A stretch of DNA of 12,748 nt, taken from positions 1-12,748 of the forward strand of contig CAKVCR010000052.1 in the NCBI GenBank assembly GCA_934725835.1. The letters are read 5' to 3'. Positions 6,538 through 12,748 of the stretch are shown here, in pieces; the stretch's first letter is position 1; the number at the start of each line of letters is the position of its first letter. Below the pieces are notes generated by a model that was not told the origin of the DNA, made no database searches, and saw only the letters and a program-made list of their open reading frames with translations. The translations under genes were made by a program, and so were the position numbers. Source of the stretch: an uncultured Odoribacter sp. GTDB taxonomy: Bacteria > Bacteroidota > Bacteroidia > Bacteroidales > Marinifilaceae.

Positions 6538-7830
6538 GTGAATACAGTGGAAAAGACTGACTATGTATTGGAATCCAGATGTTGTGGTACTCGATTTGCC
6601 GATAATAACTGGGAATTGGAATGCCCGAATAAAGATGGGGCTGCATTGATTTTTGCCAATTATGCCAAGAAACAACTCGAAGTGAAGAATGAGTTGCCGG
6701 GCTTGTATAAATTTTCCGATTGGTTGCCTGTCTGTCGTATTTTGGAGGGCTCGGGAGCTCCGGTCACCTACAAGAGCGAAGCGCTGGCTGCTCGGCTGGG
6801 GCTTTCCAATCTGTATATTACATTCAACGGTTACTGGCCTGAAAAAGGGGCAGCGATGAAAACCGGTTCATTCAAAGAGTGTGAGGCATATTCTGTGTGT
6901 GCACGTAACAACGACCGCTTGGACAAAGTGATGGTTGTCGCATCGGCAGGAAATACTGCAAGGGCTTTCGCTCGTGTCTGTTCTGAAAATAAAATACCTT
7001 TGTTGCTGTGTATTCCTGAGGATAATCTGAATGCCCTTTGGTCGTCACAGCCGCTTGATTCTTGTGTGAAAGTAGTGGTGACTGCAAAAGGGAGCGATTA
7101 TTTTGATGCTATACACCTTTCCAATATTGTCTGTGAAATGGATAAATTCTATCCCGAGGGAGGAGCTAAAAACGTGGCTCGTCGGGATGGTATGGGTACC
7201 ACCGTTTTGTCGGCAGTAACGACTATCGGTCGGATTCCTGACTACTATTTCCAGGCAGTGGGAAGTGGAACTGGAGCTATTGCAGCATGGGAAGCCAACC
7301 GGCGTTTTATCGCTGACGGTCGCTATGGAGACAATGTTATGAAATTGATGGTGTCACAGAATCGTCCTTTTACATTGATGTATGACTCCTGGAAAGCCGG
7401 TTCTCGTGAATTGTTGCCGTTGGATGCTGTCGAGGCAAGACGTCAGGTAGAGATTATTTCTGCCAAGGTTTTGTCCAACCGTAAGCCTCCCTATTCTTTG
7501 AAAGGCGGTCTGTTTGATGCACTGACAGCGACAAAAGGTGACATGTTTGCTGCAACCAACGAGGAGGCTGCTGCAGCTGCTGCTTTGTTTGAAGAAACAG
7601 AAGGTATTGACATCGAACCGGCAGCCGGAGTGGCTCTTGCTTCTTTACAGCAGGCCGTTTCCGAAGGAAAAGTGGAGAAGGATGCAACCGTCATGTTGAA
7701 TATCACCGGAGGCGGTGTCCGTCGTTTCAAGGCTGAACATGAACTGTTCTATAAAAAGCCGGACTATGTATTCCCCATTGATGCTGCGCCGGAAACAATC
7801 AAACAGGTGGTGTCGGAACTATTTGGATAG
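6538..7830 (+). CDS. cysteate synthase (PLP-dependent, threonine-synthase-like)
   Basis: The 430-residue protein belongs to the fold-type II PLP enzymes and most resembles cysteate synthase, which converts O-phospho-L-serine and sulfite to L-cysteate and phosphate. Visible features are an N-terminal ribbon-like Cys pattern (CCG at 15-17, C29), the PLP-Schiff-base lysine in TGSFKE (K113), the ASAGNT substrate loop (135-140), the GSGTGAIA phosphate-binding loop (242-249) and a C-terminal TGGGVRR segment. In methanogens cysteate feeds coenzyme M. In Bacteroidota it can feed sulfonolipid (capnine-type) synthesis. No coenzyme M or acyltransferase gene is adjacent, so the local product is unclear. 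Translation appears to start at GTG 6538; no in-frame ATG lies nearby. The gene is monocistronic, with its own promoter and terminator. The alternative is a divergent threonine synthase. Confidence 0.8.
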   Translation: MNTVEKTDYVLESRCCGTRFADNNWELECPNKDGAALIFANYAKKQLEVKNELPGLYKFSDWLPVCRILEGSGAPVTYKSEALAARLGLSNLYITFNGYWPEKGAAMKTGSFKECEAYSVCARNNDRLDKVMVVASAGNTARAFARVCSENKIPLLLCIPEDNLNALWSSQPLDSCVKVVVTAKGSDYFDAIHLSNIVCEMDKFYPEGGAKNVARRDGMGTTVLSAVTTIGRIPDYYFQAVGSGTGAIAAWEANRRFIADGRYGDNVMKLMVSQNRPFTLMYDSWKAGSRELLPLDAVEARRQVEIISAKVLSNRKPPYSLKGGLFDALTATKGDMFAATNEEAAAAAALFEETEGIDIEPAAGVALASLQQAVSEGKVEKDATVMLNITGGGVRRFKAEHELFYKKPDYVFPIDAAPETIKQVVSELFG

Positions 7831-7856
7831 ATTTATTTCAATCGTAGAGAATATTA

Positions 7857-7892
7857 AAATGCCGGAAAGTCCATATGCGCTTTCCGGCATTT
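7857..7892 (+). terminator. hairpin terminator after cysteate synthase
   Basis: A perfect 13-bp inverted repeat, AAATGCCGGAAAG (7857-7869) with CTTTCCGGCATTT (7880-7892), encloses a 10-nt loop 26 nt after the stop codon. The 3' side is only moderately T-rich (TTGTTGTATC), so it may be an imperfect intrinsic terminator on this strand. Confidence 0.8.
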
Positions 7893-7896
7893 GTTG

Positions 7897-7904
7897 TATC
7901 TTTG
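7897..7904 (+). promoter_or_regulatory. -7 box for the YihY/BrkB gene
   Basis: TATCTTTG is an exact TAnnTTTG match 4 nt after the preceding terminator hairpin and 42 nt before ATG 7947. The -33 position falls inside the terminator hairpin loop and has no TTTG. Confidence 0.5.
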
Positions 7905-7946
7905 TATCACTGATTGATTTTTACAACTGTTAATACACTCCACGCC

Positions 7947-9248
7947 ATGAGAAAGAACAAATACGTGCTTGGTTTGAAGAAATATTTGATTGTAGAATTT
8001 TATTACTCCATTTTGCGGCGAGACTGGCGGATTTCTACATTTTTTACGGACCTGCTGTTGAAAACGGTTGCAATTATTGTTGTGTCTGTCGACCGTTTCA
8101 CGCAGAATGCATCGGCAATTTCTGCATCGGCATTGACATTTTATTCTACGCTGGCTTTTATTCCGATTGTGGCGTTGATATTGGCTGTTGCCCGTGGTTT
8201 TGGGGCCTCCAAATCTTTGGAAACATGGATGCAGGGACATGCGTTTACAAATCCGGACGTGATGCAGTGGGTGATGGATGTGGCAGGCAAGGCGCTCGAA
8301 CATACGCAAAGCAACATTATCACCGGTTTGGGGATTGTCCTGCTGATATGGTCGGCAGTCAGGATGATGTCCAGCACGGAGTTGGCGATGAACCGGATTT
8401 GGGGGGTAAAAAAAGGGAGAGGGGTTGTCAAAAAATTTACCGACTATATATCCATTCTTTTCATTGCTCCGATATTGATCGTGTTGGTTAGCAGTATGAA
8501 CGTGTTTGTAATGACCAGTTTGCAGGAATATGCCGCAAGCGAAAGTTTTCTGGAATACGCAGGGATTGCATTGACTGCTATTTTGAAACTAGTTCCGTAT
8601 GTATTGGTCTGGTTCCTGTTTGTTTTCCTGTATATGTTCATGCCCACAACTCCGGTCAAATTTAAATATGCTTTGCTGGCAGGTGTGATTGCAGGTACGA
8701 TATTCCAGGTGGTACAGTGGTTTTATCTCCGTTTTCAGATAGGAGTCAGCTCCTATAATGCCATCTATGGTGGGCTTGCAGCCTTGCCCTTGCTGTTGGT
8801 ATGGTTGCAACTGAGCTGGAGTATCGTATTGTGGGGTACGGAACTGTGCTACATCATGCGCAATCGGCATTTCCTTTATCGTGGTTCGTTGGATGCCAAC
8901 GGAAGATGGGTGGATGACGTGCATACCTCCATCAAAATGTTGCGTTTTATCTCGGAGGAATACACCAACGACAACGGAGGCCCTTCCCTGGCGTTGATTT
9001 GCATGCGGCTGCGGATTAGTTCAAGCAAGGCAAGGGTCGTACTGCAGGAACTGGTCGACCGGCATATTCTTGTCGAAGTGGAAGAAGATGATGATGTCTC
9101 CTATTTCCCGGCGCTTGATTTTCATAAATTGTCGTTGGCGGATTTGATCAACGGGCTTTCCCACATGGACGATAACAAAGGCGAGCGTTGGAAAATTCGC
9201 TTTATGGAAGCCATCAATCGAGAATTTTCCGGCGATACTTTTGCATGA
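7947..9248 (+). CDS. YihY/BrkB family inner-membrane protein with C-terminal winged-helix-like tail
   Basis: The 433-residue protein has about six transmembrane segments between residues 30 and 310. It carries the family's conserved SASALTFYSTLAFIP segment near the first helix, VWFLFVFLYMFMP in the middle, YNAIYGGLAALPLLLVWLQ, and the closing SWSIVLWGTELCY. The family was once mislabelled ribonuclease BN; its function is unsettled. The protein is longer than the usual 280-330 residues because of a soluble C-terminal region (about 325-433). That region contains an RISSSKARVVLQELVDRHILVEV helix-turn-helix/wing-like stretch, an acidic turn and another helix, and resembles a small winged helix. 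The start is ATG 7947; an upstream in-frame TTG at 7914 is disfavoured because it would fall about at the transcript start predicted from the -7 box at 7897-7904. Confidence 0.88.
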   Translation: MRKNKYVLGLKKYLIVEFYYSILRRDWRISTFFTDLLLKTVAIIVVSVDRFTQNASAISASALTFYSTLAFIPIVALILAVARGFGASKSLETWMQGHAFTNPDVMQWVMDVAGKALEHTQSNIITGLGIVLLIWSAVRMMSSTELAMNRIWGVKKGRGVVKKFTDYISILFIAPILIVLVSSMNVFVMTSLQEYAASESFLEYAGIALTAILKLVPYVLVWFLFVFLYMFMPTTPVKFKYALLAGVIAGTIFQVVQWFYLRFQIGVSSYNAIYGGLAALPLLLVWLQLSWSIVLWGTELCYIMRNRHFLYRGSLDANGRWVDDVHTSIKMLRFISEEYTNDNGGPSLALICMRLRISSSKARVVLQELVDRHILVEVEEDDDVSYFPALDFHKLSLADLINGLSHMDDNKGERWKIRFMEAINREFSGDTFA

Positions 9249-9271
9249 TATAAAAAAATTCTTTACATTTA
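9240..9271 (+). promoter_or_regulatory. candidate promoter for the START-like gene
   Basis: TTTG at 9240-9243 is followed 20 nt later by TACATTTA (9264-9271), one base from TAnnTTTG. Spacing is ideal for a Bacteroides promoter. The -33 box overlaps the last codons of the upstream gene. It predicts a short leader of about 13 nt before ATG 9290. Confidence 0.5.
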
Positions 9272-9289
9272 GGCTCAAATTTTCGTGAT

Positions 9290-9664
9290 ATGAGAAGAAA
9301 AATAGAGCTAGAGTACATTTTTTCGTCTTCTGTAAAGGTATTGTATTCCCGTATCAGTACACCTGCCGGTTTGTCTGAATGGTTTGCGGATGATGTATCA
9401 CAGAAAGGAGATAAGTTCATTTTTACATGGAATAAATCTGAACATCCGGCCACGCTTTTGGAGGCAAAGTCCAATTCAAGAGTCTATTTTGCGTGGGATG
9501 ATGCAGATGCCGATGAATATTTTGGCTTTGATATCAGTGTCGAGCCGCTGACCGAGGAAGTGGCGTTAATCATCACCGATTTCGTGGACGAAGACGAAGA
9601 AAGTGATTCCGTAGAGTTATGGAATAAACAAATGGATGTCCTCCACCGTAATCTTGGCGCTTGA
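9290..9664 (+). CDS. START-like (SRPBCC/AHSA1-type) domain protein
   Basis: This small, soluble, acidic 124-residue protein has the outline of a helix-grip START-like domain: an N-terminal strand (RKIELEYIF), then SSVKVLYSRISTPAGLSEWFADDV (helix and W/F-rich loop), alternating strands (FIFTW, SRVYFAWDD, YFGFDISVEP, VALIITDFV), an acidic DEDEESD turn and a C-terminal amphipathic helix (VELWNKQMDVLHRNL). This fold binds lipids or hydrophobic ligands or acts as an Hsp90-cochaperone-like module. No ligand or partner can be inferred from sequence. It lies 41 nt after the YihY/BrkB gene and 78 nt before the LptF/G gene, each with its own promoter-like sequence, so the cluster need not be one operon. 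Bacteroidota genomes commonly encode this small protein family. Confidence 0.8.
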   Translation: MRRKIELEYIFSSSVKVLYSRISTPAGLSEWFADDVSQKGDKFIFTWNKSEHPATLLEAKSNSRVYFAWDDADADEYFGFDISVEPLTEEVALIITDFVDEDEESDSVELWNKQMDVLHRNLGA

Positions 9665-9667
9665 TAG

Positions 9668-9697
9668 TTTGACTTTTGCCGATTAATAGTACCTTTG
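9668..9697 (+). promoter_or_regulatory. candidate promoter for lptF/G-fmt
   Basis: An exact -7 box TACCTTTG lies at 9690-9697, and a TTTG at 9668-9671 lies 18 nt upstream, one short of the usual 19-21. It predicts a leader of about 40 nt before ATG 9743. The whole element is downstream of the START-like stop codon. Confidence 0.6.
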
Positions 9698-9742
9698 CAC
9701 CTGTTTCGTAAGATTGGATTATTGACAGGTTATATTTGACAA

Positions 9743-11203
9743 ATGAAGAAACTGCATATATTCATGCTCAAAAGTTTCATCGGACCTTTTGCAGCAACGT
9801 TTTTTATCAGCATGTTTGTATTAATCATGCAATTTTTGTGGCGTAGTATTGACGATCTGGTTGGCAAAGGATTGGACGTATCCATTATTGTAGAATTTCT
9901 CTATTATGTTGCGTTGACATTGATTCCCATGGCATTGCCGTTGGCTGTCCTGCTCTCGTCCATCATGACTTTCGGAAGTTTGGGCGAAAATTATGAACTG
10001 ATAGCCTTAAAGTCTGCCGGTATTTCGCTCTATCGCATCATGAAGCCTTTGATTGTCTTGATTGTCCTGCTTACCGGTCTGGCCTTTGTGTTTTCCAATA
10101 ATGTATTGCCTTATGCCAATTTGAAATTGGGTAGCCTTTACTATGACATCCGTAAAAAGAAACCGGAGATGTCCTTGCAGGAAGGTATATTTACCAATGA
10201 TTTGGACGGTTATAGCATTAAAGTGGACCGTATCAACAAGACCACCGGAATGATGTATGACATGTTGATATACAACCACAAATCCGGCACCGGAAATTGT
10301 GAAGTGACGAAAGCCGATTCAGGAATGATGATTAATGATGTGAAAACCAATAAAATGGAGCTGATTCTTTTTAATGGACACAGCTATTCCGACGAAGGCA
10401 TGAAGAACATCAATCAACGGCGTACGTTCCCTTTCCGGCGGATAAAGTTCGACAAACAGACAGTCTTGATCGACCTCCCGGAAAATGATTTGCACCGTAC
10501 GGATGAAAATTCTTTCCGGTCTGCTGCAATGATGTTGAACCTCAAACAATTGGACGATACGATAGCATCAATGAAACGTTTTGTGGCAGAGCGTAAGGGC
10601 AACGATGCCAAGCGGATGTTGAATGTCAATTACAGGAAAAGCAAAAATTCAAATGCGGCACGGGACAGTGTGCTTACAGTGGAGAGTCAAGGGATGTACA
10701 GCAATCCGGACAGCCTTTATGCGGCATTCGATGCAGAGGAACAGCAGAGGGCTGTGAGCAATGCCGTGCAGTATGCCCGCGAAGTTCGCCAGCGTATGCA
10801 GGATGACATTCACTACTATAATGCTCAGGACCTTTCCATTATCAAGAGTAAATTGGAATGGCACCGGAAATTTTCCCTCTCATTTGCCTGTTTTATCTTC
10901 TTCTTTATTGGAGCACCTTTAGGGGCGATTATCCGCAAGGGAGGTTTGGGGATGCCGGTAGTCGTGTCGGTATTGTTGTTTATTATCTATTATATCATTT
11001 CAATGATGGGCGAGCGTTCGGCCCGCGAAGCGGTGATTTCGCCTGCAGTCGGTATGTGGATTTCAGCCTTTATCCTGCTGCCTTTGGGTGTGATATTGAC
11101 ATACAAGTCAGTGACCGACTCTGAAATGATGAATACGGAAGCATATCACAAGTTCTTCGATAAAGTGTTGAAGTTCTTCAAGAAAAAAGTAGCCAAACGG
11201 TAA
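9743..11203 (+). CDS. LptF/LptG family LPS-export permease (YjgP/YjgQ)
   Basis: The 486-residue protein has the LptF/LptG plan. Three N-terminal transmembrane helices (about 13-35, 48-75, 100-121) contain SFIGPFAATFF and a GSLGENYELIALKSAGIS cytoplasmic coupling helix. A periplasmic domain (about 125-365) follows, then three C-terminal helices (about 372-392, 400-420, 435-455) with the family hallmark EWHRKFSLSFACFIFFF and GAPLGA. LptF and LptG form the transmembrane channel of the LptB2FG ABC transporter, which extracts LPS from the inner membrane and passes it to LptC/LptA. The periplasmic part is larger than in E. coli (about 355-residue proteins): after the beta-jellyroll there is a charged, mostly helical stretch (about 255-365). 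The sequence alone does not decide LptF versus LptG. fmt follows at 23 nt, probably in the same transcript. Confidence 0.92.
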   Translation: MKKLHIFMLKSFIGPFAATFFISMFVLIMQFLWRSIDDLVGKGLDVSIIVEFLYYVALTLIPMALPLAVLLSSIMTFGSLGENYELIALKSAGISLYRIMKPLIVLIVLLTGLAFVFSNNVLPYANLKLGSLYYDIRKKKPEMSLQEGIFTNDLDGYSIKVDRINKTTGMMYDMLIYNHKSGTGNCEVTKADSGMMINDVKTNKMELILFNGHSYSDEGMKNINQRRTFPFRRIKFDKQTVLIDLPENDLHRTDENSFRSAAMMLNLKQLDDTIASMKRFVAERKGNDAKRMLNVNYRKSKNSNAARDSVLTVESQGMYSNPDSLYAAFDAEEQQRAVSNAVQYAREVRQRMQDDIHYYNAQDLSIIKSKLEWHRKFSLSFACFIFFFIGAPLGAIIRKGGLGMPVVVSVLLFIIYYIISMMGERSAREAVISPAVGMWISAFILLPLGVILTYKSVTDSEMMNTEAYHKFFDKVLKFFKKKVAKR

Positions 11204-11226
11204 TTGCAGAAAAATTAGGAGAAGAT

Positions 11227-12192
11227 ATGACGAAAGAACAGTTACGCATAGTATATATGGGTACGCCGGATTTTGCGGTTTATCCTTTGAGACAATTGGT
11301 GGAAAACGGTTATCAGGTAGTGGGAGTGGTGACAAACCCGGACAAGCCTGCCGGCCGTGGGCAGCAGCTGCAGGAATCTGCAGTAAAGAAGTATGCCAAA
11401 GAAGCTGGGTTGAGAATTTTGCAGCCCGTAAAGTTTCGCGACCCTGAATTTTTGGAAGAACTGGCATCTCTGAAGGCCGACCTGCAACTGGTGGTGGCTT
11501 TTAAAATGCTGCCGGAAGTGGTGTGGAGTATGCCTCCGTTGGGGACAGTAAACCTGCATGCTTCCCTTTTGCCGGATTATCGAGGGGCAGCTCCCATCAA
11601 CTGGGCTGTTATCAACGGTGAAAAGTGTTCGGGAGTGTCTACCTTCTTGCTCAAACATGAAATAGACACCGGCAACATTATTTTCCAGGAGAAGGTGGAC
11701 ATCACGGATGAAATGACTGCCGGAGATTTGCATGACAGCCTGATGGAGAAAGGTGCCGGTCTTTTGTTGAAAACAGTCGATGCCATTGCTTCCGGCAATT
11801 ATCCGCTGATCGACCAGAACGAACTGTTGAAGGGACGCACTCCGATTCATGCCCCAAAGATTTTCAAAGAGGATATGCGGGTGGATTGGAATAGTTCGTT
11901 GGATGCCGTTTACAACCGCATACGTGGTTTGGCTCCCTTCCCGACTGCTTGGGCGGAATTGGTGCACAAGACATCCGGACAGGCTCATTCCTTTAAGATT
12001 TTCCGGACAGAAAAAATAGCTTGTGCCCACGACCATGTGTTTGGTGAATTTTCTACCGATGGTAAAAAGACATTTGATGTATATGTACCCGGTGGTGTGT
12101 TGAGAATTCTGGAATTGCAGTTAGCCGGTAAAAAACGTATGACCACAGAAGAGTTCCTCCGTGGATTTAAATTGGAAGATTATCATCTATAG
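11227..12192 (+). CDS. fmt: methionyl-tRNA formyltransferase
   Basis: Fmt transfers a formyl group from 10-formyl-THF to initiator Met-tRNA. The 321-residue length fits the family (E. coli 315). The N-terminal Rossmann-like domain begins RIVYMGTPDFAV and includes NPDKPAGRGQ. The catalytic core has N109 and H111 in TVNLHASLLPDYRG and D147 in EIDTGNII, equivalent to E. coli N106, H108 and D144. The C-terminal OB-like domain (about 210-321) carries DWNSS and NRIRGLAPFPTAW. Unusually for this window, an AGGAGAAG purine stretch (11217-11224) precedes the ATG. It lies 23 nt after the LPS permease gene and ends before a strong terminator. Confidence 0.97.
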   Translation: MTKEQLRIVYMGTPDFAVYPLRQLVENGYQVVGVVTNPDKPAGRGQQLQESAVKKYAKEAGLRILQPVKFRDPEFLEELASLKADLQLVVAFKMLPEVVWSMPPLGTVNLHASLLPDYRGAAPINWAVINGEKCSGVSTFLLKHEIDTGNIIFQEKVDITDEMTAGDLHDSLMEKGAGLLLKTVDAIASGNYPLIDQNELLKGRTPIHAPKIFKEDMRVDWNSSLDAVYNRIRGLAPFPTAWAELVHKTSGQAHSFKIFRTEKIACAHDHVFGEFSTDGKKTFDVYVPGGVLRILELQLAGKKRMTTEEFLRGFKLEDYHL

Positions 12193-12233
12193 TTAAGTCC
12201 GTAAATGATAATCTTTTTGAAGTGAATACAGAC

Positions 12234-12264
12234 AGTTCCCGACCGTACGTCGGGAACTTTTTTT
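12234..12264 (+). terminator. intrinsic terminator of the lptF/G-fmt unit
   Basis: AGTTCCCGAC (12234-12243) pairs perfectly with GTCGGGAACT (12249-12258) around a 5-nt CGTAC loop, followed directly by a run of seven T (12258-12264). It is a textbook Rho-independent terminator 41 nt after the fmt stop. Confidence 0.95.
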
Positions 12265-12289
12265 GTATAATTTTCCGTTCACATTATTT

Positions 12290-12304
12290 CAGTTCTCCGA
12301 ACTG
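12290..12304. repeat. small perfect hairpin
   Basis: CAGTTC and GAACTG form a 6-bp perfect inverted repeat with a TCC loop. It is followed by CCTTTTAC, so it could be a weak secondary terminator or a protein-binding site. It is short enough that chance cannot be excluded. Confidence 0.35.
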
Positions 12305-12311
12305 CCTTTTA

Positions 12312-12333
12312 CTGATGTCTCACCGATGTCTTA
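12312..12333 (+). repeat. imperfect 11-nt tandem repeat
   Basis: CTGATGTCTCA (12312-12322) is followed directly by CCGATGTCTTA (12323-12333), 9 of 11 positions identical. ATGTCTTAC within it (12326-12334) is complementary, with one mismatch, to GTAAGAGAT at 12438-12446, so it can form an outer stem around the hairpin at 12362-12421. Confidence 0.5.
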
Positions 12334-12361
12334 CTCCCCTTTTACATTAATCCGTTCCTAA

Positions 12362-12421
12362 CCCGAAGCTCATCCGAAGCTCAATCGAAAGGGGTGTGTG
12401 GAGCATCGGAGGAGCTTCGGG
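12362..12421. repeat. long intergenic hairpin built from tandem 11-nt units
   Basis: The left arm holds two direct copies of CCGAAGCTCA (12363-12372 and 12374-12383). CCCGAAGCTC (12362-12371) pairs perfectly with GAGCTTCGGG (12412-12421). TCCGAAGCTC (12373-12382) pairs with GAGCATCGGA (12401-12410) with one mismatch. The result is a stem of about 21 bp with two mismatches and an 18-nt loop. A GTTC/GAAC pair (12354-12357 and 12423-12426) can extend it. It has no following T-run, so it is not a simple terminator. It may be an interspersed palindromic repeat or a structured RNA or DNA site. Confidence 0.75.
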
Positions 12422-12464
12422 CGAACTTTCTTGGACGGTAAGAGATGAGCAGAAGAAAATTATT

Positions 12465-12500
12465 TGAGAAAAAAGATAAAAAAAAGTTTGATTTTTCTCA
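12465..12500. repeat. 9-bp inverted repeat around the sigma-gene promoter
   Basis: TGAGAAAAA (12465-12473) and TTTTTCTCA (12492-12500) are perfect inverted repeats separated by 18 A-rich bases that contain the -33 TTTG (12487-12490). The placement fits an operator or regulator site, though the AT-rich composition raises the chance expectation. Confidence 0.4.
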
Positions 12501-12519
12501 CCCCTCGATGTTATATTTG
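12487..12519 (+). promoter_or_regulatory. Bacteroides-type promoter of the ECF sigma gene
   Basis: TTTG (12487-12490) is separated by exactly 21 nt from TATATTTG (12512-12519), giving both the -33 and -7 consensus elements without mismatch. Transcription would start near 12526, about 25 nt ahead of the ATG at 12551. This is the best promoter in the window. Confidence 0.8.
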
Positions 12520-12550
12520 GTGTTATAGTGATTGAAAAGGCATTTATGAT

Positions 12551-12748
12551 ATGAAAAAAGTAACCGGAGCGATAAATCTACAAGACGAAAGAGTCCTTCA
12601 GGAAATGTTCAAGCGTTTCTATGCACAGGCCTGTCTGTTTGCCGGACGTTTTTTGCCGGATGATGTTGTGGCGGATATCGTGCAGGAAGCCTTCTTGTAT
12701 ATGTGGCAGCATGTGCCGGTATTGTCCGGAGAAGAGGCTTTTAAATCC
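12551..12748 (+). CDS. ECF-family RNA polymerase sigma factor, N-terminal part (cut by window end)
   Basis: The frame from ATG 12551 is open to the last base (66 codons). The translation starts MKKVTGAINLQDERVLQEMFKRF and shows sigma-70 region 2: helix YAQACLFAGRFL, a VVADIVQEAFLYMW core-binding segment, then QHVPVLSGEEAFKS. That pattern (bulky helix, D-x-V-Q-E-x-F-x-x-x-W) is the hallmark of ECF sigma factors. Region 4, the DNA-binding half, lies outside. In Bacteroidota such genes often precede a FecR-type anti-sigma and a SusC/SusD pair, or act alone; the downstream context is not visible. It has its own strong promoter and a structured upstream region, and is not in an operon with fmt. 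Confidence 0.88.
   Translation, partial: MKKVTGAINLQDERVLQEMFKRFYAQACLFAGRFLPDDVVADIVQEAFLYMWQHVPVLSGEEAFKS

Larger units (their letters stand above)
12193..12550. other. 358-nt intergenic region between fmt and the ECF sigma gene
   Basis: I see no credible ORF, tRNA or known riboswitch here. In order it holds the fmt terminator, a small perfect hairpin, an 11-nt imperfect tandem repeat, a long imperfect hairpin, an A-rich segment flanked by a 9-bp inverted repeat, and a complete Bacteroides-type promoter. The density of repeats and inverted repeats is higher than in any other gap in the window. Confidence 0.8.

Noticed and set aside
7914..7946. TTG start for the YihY/BrkB protein
   Set aside because: It sits at the predicted transcript start; ATG 7947 is a normal start for this family.
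9675..9697. TTTG at 9675-9678 as -33 box for the lptF/G promoter
   Set aside because: Spacing to the -7 box is only 11 nt; TTTG at 9668-9671 (18 nt) fits better.
11242..12036. 264-residue open frame on the minus strand inside fmt
   Set aside because: Its composition (Gln/His/Ser rich, no recognisable domain) is typical of an antisense shadow of a conserved gene with all catalytic residues on the plus strand.
12546..12554. ATG at 12546 as the sigma-factor start
   Set aside because: It reads ATG ATA TGA and stops at once; ATG 12551 opens the sigma region 2 frame.

Overview
The window reads as Bacteroidota chromosome, most likely Bacteroides or a close relative. The reasons are the repeated TAnnTTTG-type -7 boxes upstream of genes (one with a TTTG -33 box at exactly 21 nt), the general lack of Shine-Dalgarno sequences, a fimbrillin-like lipoprotein, a paired short chromate-transporter operon and an ECF sigma factor typical of this phylum. 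It looks like core or soft-core chromosome. I see no insertion sequence, phage gene, tRNA, rRNA or CRISPR array.

Layout. Bases 1-2282 (+): the 3' part of a UshA-like 5'-nucleotidase, followed 17 nt later by a PagL-like outer-membrane lipid A deacylase homologue. Bases 2273-3348 (-): two overlapping half-size CHR chromate-transporter genes that converge on, and overlap, the deacylase gene. From a compact divergent promoter region (about 3349-3440), ybaK (Cys-tRNA(Pro) deacylase) and mutY (adenine glycosylase) run on +; they overlap or nearly touch, and mutY has no ATG start. Bases 5004-6365 (-): a fimbrillin-like lipoprotein with an added C-terminal carbohydrate-binding-like domain. It is divergent from a cysteate synthase (6538-7830, +), which ends at a clear hairpin terminator. 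Bases 7947-11203 (+): a YihY/BrkB membrane protein with a C-terminal winged-helix-like tail, a START-like domain protein and an LptF/LptG permease with an enlarged periplasmic insert. fmt follows 23 nt after the permease gene and ends at a textbook terminator. A 358-nt intergenic region (12193-12550) holds that terminator, a small hairpin, an 11-nt tandem repeat, a 60-nt near-perfect hairpin and a complete Bacteroides-type promoter. The promoter drives an ECF sigma factor cut off by the window end.

How the genes relate. Several products act at the envelope: the lipid A deacylase homologue, the LPS-export permease, the BrkB-like protein, the surface or periplasmic lipoprotein, and possibly cysteate synthase through sulfonolipids. 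YbaK, Fmt and MutY are translation-quality or DNA-repair housekeeping proteins. I see no single multi-gene novel system. The most interesting points are a cysteate synthase outside a methanogen, the fimbrillin plus binding-domain architecture, the altered acid position in the PagL-like enzyme, and the structured region ahead of the ECF sigma gene.
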